A stretch of DNA of 45,616 nucleotides from contig NZ_JAAFGZ010000015.1 of NCBI RefSeq assembly GCF_010365105.1, forward strand, positions 67,116 to 112,731, read 5' to 3'. Position numbers and translations under genes: made by a program. Under the pieces are notes generated by a model, which saw only the letters and a list, made by a program, of their open reading frames with translations, searched no databases and was not told the DNA's origin. The first letter of the stretch is position 1; each line of letters starts with the position of its first letter. This DNA is from Polaromonas sp. Lineage in GTDB: Bacteria > Pseudomonadota > Gammaproteobacteria > Burkholderiales > Burkholderiaceae_C. Positions 42,206 to 45,616 of this stretch are shown here, piece after piece.

Positions 42206-44620
42206 ATGTCCCGATTTCAAGTTAAAAAAGTCGCCGTGCTCGGCGCGGGCGTGATGGGTGCGCAAATCGCTGCCCATCTGGTCAATTGCCGGGTGCCGGT
42301 GGTGCTGTTTGATCTGCCGGCCAAGGAAGGCCCGAAAAACGGCATTGTCAGCCGGGCCATCGAGGGTTTGAAAAAGCTCAAGCCCGCGCCACTCGGCGTG
42401 GCCGACGACGCCAGTCTGATCCAGCAGGCCAATTACGAAGAACACATGGATGTTCTGAAGGAATGCGACCTGATCATCGAGGCCATTGCCGAGCGCATGG
42501 ACTGGAAGACCGACCTGTACCACAAGATCGCGCCCTTCATTGCCGAAGGCGCCATCGTGGCCAGCAACACCTCGGGCCTGTCGATCACCACGCTGAGCCA
42601 GGCGCTGCCAGAATCCATCAAGCCGCGTTTTTGCGGCATTCATTTTTTCAACCCGCCGCGCTACATGGCATTGGTCGAGCTGATCAACACGCCGACCACC
42701 GAGCCCGCCGTGCTGGACGACCTGGAAGCCTTCGTGACGACGGCGCTGGGCAAGGGCGTGATCCGCGCCCACGACACGCCCAACTTCATCGCCAACCGCG
42801 TCGGCATTGCCGGCATGCTGGCCACCATCAAGGAAGCCGACGCGTTTGGCCTGAGCTACGACGTGGTCGATGACCTGACCGGCAAGAAGCTGGGCCGCGC
42901 CAGTTCGGGCACCTTCCGCACCGCCGACGTGGTCGGTCTGGACACCATGGCGCATGTCATCAAGACGCTGCAGGACAACCTCGGCCCCGGCAAGATCGAA
43001 GACCCGTTCGCGAGCATGTACGGCACGCCACCTGTGCTCGCCGCCTTGCTGGAGGCCAAAAGCCTGGGCCAGAAGACTGGTGCCGGTTTTTACAAGAAAG
43101 TCGGCCGCGACATCCTGCGGCTGGACCCCGAAAGCATGGAATACGTGCCCGGCGGCGCCAAGGCCGATGAAGTGGTCGGCCGCATGCTGAAAAAGCCGGC
43201 GGGCGAGCGCCTGAAGCTGCTGCGCAATGCCGAAGGCGCCGAGCCGCGCTTTTTGTGGGCCGTGCTGCGCGACCAGTTCCACTACGCCGCCGTGCATCTG
43301 GCCAGCATTGCCGAAACCGCCCGCGACATCGACTTTGCGATGCGCTGGGGCTTTGGCGCCAGCCAGGGCCCGTTCGAACTGTGGCAGGAAGCCGGCTGGC
43401 TGCAGGTCGCGAACTGGATCAGGGAAGACATCGACGCTGGCAAGGCGCTGAGCACCGCGCCGCTGCCGGACTGGGTATTCAACGGCCCGGTGGCGGACAG
43501 CGGTGGCGTACACACGCCCGAAGGCTCCTGGAGCGCATCAAGCCAGAAGTTTATTCCCCGCCGCAAGCTGCCGGTCTATGAACGCCAGTATTTCCCCGAG
43601 GATGTTCTGGGTTCCAGCGCGCCAGCGTTCGAGACTGCCGGAACGACGCTGCACGAAGACGACGCGATTCGTTTGTGGACGCTGGGTGGCGACCAAAACG
43701 ACATCTTGATTGCCAGCATCAAGACCAAGATGCATGCCATCAGCCCCGATGTGGTTGAAGGGCTGGCAATGGGCGTGGACCTGGCCGAAAAAAGCTACAA
43801 GGGCCTGGTGATCTGGTCCAACCATGCGATGTTCTCGGCCGGAGCCGATCTGCAGGCCATGCTGCCGGCCTTCATGATGGCCGGCGTGTCGGCGGTGGAA
43901 GGCGCAGAGGCCGAAATGCAGGCCATGATGCTCAGGCTGCGTTATGCCAGCGTGCCCGTGGTGTCGGCGATCCGTGGCCTGGCGCTCGGTGGCGGCTGCG
44001 AAATGGCGGTGTATTCGGCCAAGCGCGTCGCGGCGATGGAAAGCTATATCGGCCTGGTCGAAGTGGGCGTTGGCCTGGTGCCGGGGGCCGGCGGCCTGAC
44101 GTACATTGCGCGCCGTGCCGCTGAAAATGCGGGAAAATCCAGCAACAAGGACTTGCTGCCTTTCCTGCTGGAGGGGTTCTCGGCCGCCGCCATGGCCACC
44201 GTGGGCACCAGCGCGCTGGAAAGCCGCAAGCTGGGCTTTTTGCTCGACAGCGACGTGGTCGTGCCGAACAAGGACGAGCTGCTGTTCGTCGCGCTGAACG
44301 AAGCGCGCGCGCTGTACACGTCGGGCTACCGCCCGCCGCTCAAGCGGCTGTTTCCGGTGGCGGGCCGCAACGGCGTGGCCACCATCAAGGGCCAGCTGGT
44401 CAACATGCGCGACGGCGGCTTCATCAGCGCGCACGACTTTCACATCGCCAGCCTGATCGCCGGTGTGGTCTGCGGCGGCGATGTCGATGCCGGCACGCTG
44501 GTCACCGAGGAGTACCTGATGACGCTGGAGCGCAAGGCTTTTTGCGCGCTGCTGGAGCATCCGAAAACCCAGGAACGCATCATGGGCATGATGAGCACCG
44601 GCAAGCCCGTCCGCAACTAA
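42206..44620 (+). CDS. 3-hydroxyacyl-CoA dehydrogenase/enoyl-CoA hydratase fusion (FadN type)
   Basis: 804 residues. Unlike FadB, the dehydrogenase comes first: VAVLGAGVMGAQIAAHLVN (residue 10) and CGIHFFNPPRYMALVELI (catalytic His, about 147). The crotonase domain is C-terminal: VSAIRGLALGGGCEMAVYS and GLVEVGVGLVPGAGG carry the two catalytic Glu (about 595-640). It catalyses the second and third steps of beta-oxidation. A GGAAAAA ribosome site precedes ATG 42206. The stop overlaps the start of the thioesterase gene by one base. Confidence 0.95.
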   Translation: MSRFQVKKVAVLGAGVMGAQIAAHLVNCRVPVVLFDLPAKEGPKNGIVSRAIEGLKKLKPAPLGVADDASLIQQANYEEHMDVLKECDLIIEAIAERMDWKTDLYHKIAPFIAEGAIVASNTSGLSITTLSQALPESIKPRFCGIHFFNPPRYMALVELINTPTTEPAVLDDLEAFVTTALGKGVIRAHDTPNFIANRVGIAGMLATIKEADAFGLSYDVVDDLTGKKLGRASSGTFRTADVVGLDTMAHVIKTLQDNLGPGKIEDPFASMYGTPPVLAALLEAKSLGQKTGAGFYKKVGRDILRLDPESMEYVPGGAKADEVVGRMLKKPAGERLKLLRNAEGAEPRFLWAVLRDQFHYAAVHLASIAETARDIDFAMRWGFGASQGPFELWQEAGWLQVANWIREDIDAGKALSTAPLPDWVFNGPVADSGGVHTPEGSWSASSQKFIPRRKLPVYERQYFPEDVLGSSAPAFETAGTTLHEDDAIRLWTLGGDQNDILIASIKTKMHAISPDVVEGLAMGVDLAEKSYKGLVIWSNHAMFSAGADLQAMLPAFMMAGVSAVEGAEAEMQAMMLRLRYASVPVVSAIRGLALGGGCEMAVYSAKRVAAMESYIGLVEVGVGLVPGAGGLTYIARRAAENAGKSSNKDLLPFLLEGFSAAAMATVGTSALESRKLGFLLDSDVVVPNKDELLFVALNEARALYTSGYRPPLKRLFPVAGRNGVATIKGQLVNMRDGGFISAHDFHIASLIAGVVCGGDVDAGTLVTEEYLMTLERKAFCALLEHPKTQERIMGMMSTGKPVRN

Positions 44621-45147
44621 TGGCCGAACTGCGCACCGTAAAGCATCCACCAAACCGGCTGGAGCGCCAGCTGGAACGGCTGTCCGATGTGCCGTCTTTT
44701 GCCCGCATCTGGTATCAAGGCGTGGTGCTGCGCCGCGCCGTGCCTTTCACCGGCACGGCCGGGCTGGACTTTTTGCAGATGAGCCGGCAGCGCGTCGAAG
44801 TCGGTTTGAAGAACGACAAGAAAGTGCAGAACCACATCGGCGGCATCCATGCGTCGGCCATGAACCTGCTGGCCGAAACCGCCACCGGCATGGTGGTCGG
44901 CATGAATGTGCGCGACGACTGCACGCCGCTGGCCAAGGAGCTGAAGATGGCGTTCAAAAAGCGCGCCACCGGCGCGATGCGCGCGGTCGCCATCCTCACG
45001 GCCGAGCAGCAGGCGCTGATGCAGTCCAGTGACAAGGGTGAAGTCAATGTGCAGGTGACGGTGACCGACGAAGCGGGCATCGAACCTGTTGAATGTGAAT
45101 TTGTGTGGGCCTGGGTACCGTCCGATTTGCGCAAGCAGGTGCCATGA
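44620..45147 (+). CDS. DUF4442 hotdog-fold thioesterase-like protein
   Basis: 175 residues from ATG 44620, chosen because it overlaps the FadN-type stop (TAATG); a longer in-frame start at 44542 lies inside that gene. VLRRAVPFTGTAGLDFLQMS, NHIGGIHASAMNLLAETATGMVVG (the hotdog helix with the putative catalytic acid) and LAKELKMAFKKRATG follow the DUF4442/PaaI-like pattern. It may hydrolyse acyl-CoA by-products of the operon. The exact substrate is unknown. Confidence 0.85.
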   Translation: MAELRTVKHPPNRLERQLERLSDVPSFARIWYQGVVLRRAVPFTGTAGLDFLQMSRQRVEVGLKNDKKVQNHIGGIHASAMNLLAETATGMVVGMNVRDDCTPLAKELKMAFKKRATGAMRAVAILTAEQQALMQSSDKGEVNVQVTVTDEAGIEPVECEFVWAWVPSDLRKQVP

Positions 45148-45616
45148 AAATTCCGCAGACCCTCACCCCAACCCTCTCCCGCACGCGGGAGAGGGAGCAA
45201 GAGCAAGAGCCGGCGTTGGTGTCGTCCCCGCTTGACTCCCTCTCACGCTTGCGGGAGAGGGCGGGGATGAGGGTGCGCGCCCGCGCGCTTCGAAAGGTCC
45301 AAACCGATGCCGAAAGCCTGCTTTGGTCAAGACTGCGTTCCAGGCAACTCGGCAATTTGAAATTTCGCCGCCAGCGTCCCATAGGCCCCTACTTTGCAGA
45401 TTTCGCCTGCCTTGAAACAGGGCTGGTCATTGAGCTTGACGGCGGCCAGCATGCTGAAGACGCAGGCGTTGCGCATGACCAGAAACGCAGCGACGACATG
45501 GCTGCACTTGATTTCCAAACGCTGCGGTTTTGGAACAACGACGTGCTGCTTCAAACAGAAGCGGTGCTGGAAAAAATACTGCAATTCGCAGACACCCTCA
45601 CCCCAACCCTCTCCCG
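45144..45616 (+). CDS. DUF559 nuclease-like protein, 3' end beyond the window
   Basis: The frame is open from ATG 45144 (ATGA overlap with the thioesterase) to the window end, so it is partial. The first 41 codons are translated REP-like DNA; ATG 45267, preceded by GGAG, may be the true start. From there ALRKVQTDAESLLWSRLRSRQLGNLKFRRQ, IGPYFADFACLETGLVIELDGGQHAED and LRFWNNDVL match the Vsr-like DUF559 domain, with the putative catalytic Asp and Glu in ADF and IELDGGQH. The family is predicted to cut or nick DNA, and its role is unknown. The 3' end runs into another REP copy. Confidence 0.85.
   Translation, partial: MKIPQTLTPTLSRTREREQEQEPALVSSPLDSLSRLRERAGMRVRARALRKVQTDAESLLWSRLRSRQLGNLKFRRQRPIGPYFADFACLETGLVIELDGGQHAEDAGVAHDQKRSDDMAALDFQTLRFWNNDVLLQTEAVLEKILQFADTLTPTLS
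45154..45275. repeat. REP-like inverted pair at the 5' side of the DUF559 gene
   Basis: One unit at 45172-45195 is a perfect palindrome with arms CCCTCTCCCGC and GCGGGAGAGGG around AC. A second, imperfect one is at 45238-45261. The outer flanks CCCTCACCCCAA and GGGGATGAGGG are roughly complementary, giving a head-to-head, BIME-like layout. Confidence 0.8.
45587..45616 (+). repeat. Partial REP-like copy at the window end
   Basis: This repeats 45154-45181 with a 2-base insertion, so the DUF559 coding region lies between direct repeats that begin CGCAGAC and end CCTCTCCCG. The copy is cut by the window edge. Confidence 0.85.

Noticed and set aside
42158..43513. 451-codon minus-strand frame opposite the FadN-type gene
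   Set aside because: Same antisense pattern; no motif, and the + strand dehydrogenase motifs are intact.
43538..44653. 371-codon minus-strand frame opposite the end of the FadN-type gene
   Set aside because: Antisense shadow of the crotonase domain.

Overview
The window looks like a chromosomal segment of a Betaproteobacterium of the order Burkholderiales, most likely a Comamonadaceae relative of Polaromonas or Rhodoferax. The reasons are the rml genes in BDAC order, a Bug-type solute receptor, the compact H-NS-type protein, the long acyl-CoA dehydrogenase/FadN-type pair, and the GC-rich housekeeping genes. The genus is an inference. I see no rRNA, tRNA or CRISPR array.

Region 1 (1-6959) is an ABC-transporter-dependent surface polysaccharide locus: two glycosyltransferases (the first cut by the window edge), a Wzt-type ATPase with a C-terminal carbohydrate-binding extension, a GNAT-like protein and a PIG-L deacetylase on the + strand. 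The matching Wzm permease is on the opposite strand, downstream of a Crp/Fnr-type regulator. Region 2 (6959-13435) holds that regulator, divergent from a three-gene operon: a FecR-domain periplasmic protein, a CHASE2-class III nucleotide cyclase and a TPR/beta-barrel outer-membrane protein. Region 3 (13436-18935) is a 1602-residue RTX/S-layer-like repeat protein followed by a strong terminator and a 2OG-Fe(II) oxygenase.

The most interesting signal is a nearly identical CRP-type operator (TGTGA-N6-TCACA) in two places: between the regulator and the fecR-cyclase operon, and upstream of the S-layer-like gene at class II (-41.5) geometry to a plausible -10 box. The regulator's recognition helix keeps the residues that read TGTGA. 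Together these suggest a local circuit: an envelope signal passes through the barrel/FecR/CHASE2 proteins to a cyclic nucleotide, then to the Crp-like regulator, and so to the surface layer and the polysaccharide exporter. Two cautions apply. The cyclase lacks the usual purine-specifying Lys and transition-state Asn, and the regulator lacks the Arg that holds the cAMP phosphate in E. coli CRP, so the ligand may not be cAMP.

Region 4 (18936-20589) is mostly non-coding around an H-NS-type gene. Region 5 (20590-33796) is a Wzx/Wzy-type polysaccharide locus: Wzz-like protein, rmlBDAC, flippase, three GT2 enzymes, a polymerase candidate, a nucleotide-sugar 4-reductase/epimerase, a small initiating sugar-phosphate transferase and a WbpM-type dehydratase. 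Its central part (about 25070-30200) is clearly more AT-rich than its flanks.

Region 6 (33953-45616) is ordinary metabolism: argB; a minus-strand Bug receptor, BKACE and hydroxyacyl-CoA dehydrogenase operon with a divergent LysR regulator; and a TetR-linked fatty-acid oxidation cluster (acyl-CoA dehydrogenase, DUF2147, FadN-type protein, DUF4442 thioesterase). The window ends in a DUF559 nuclease-like gene embedded in REP-like palindromes.
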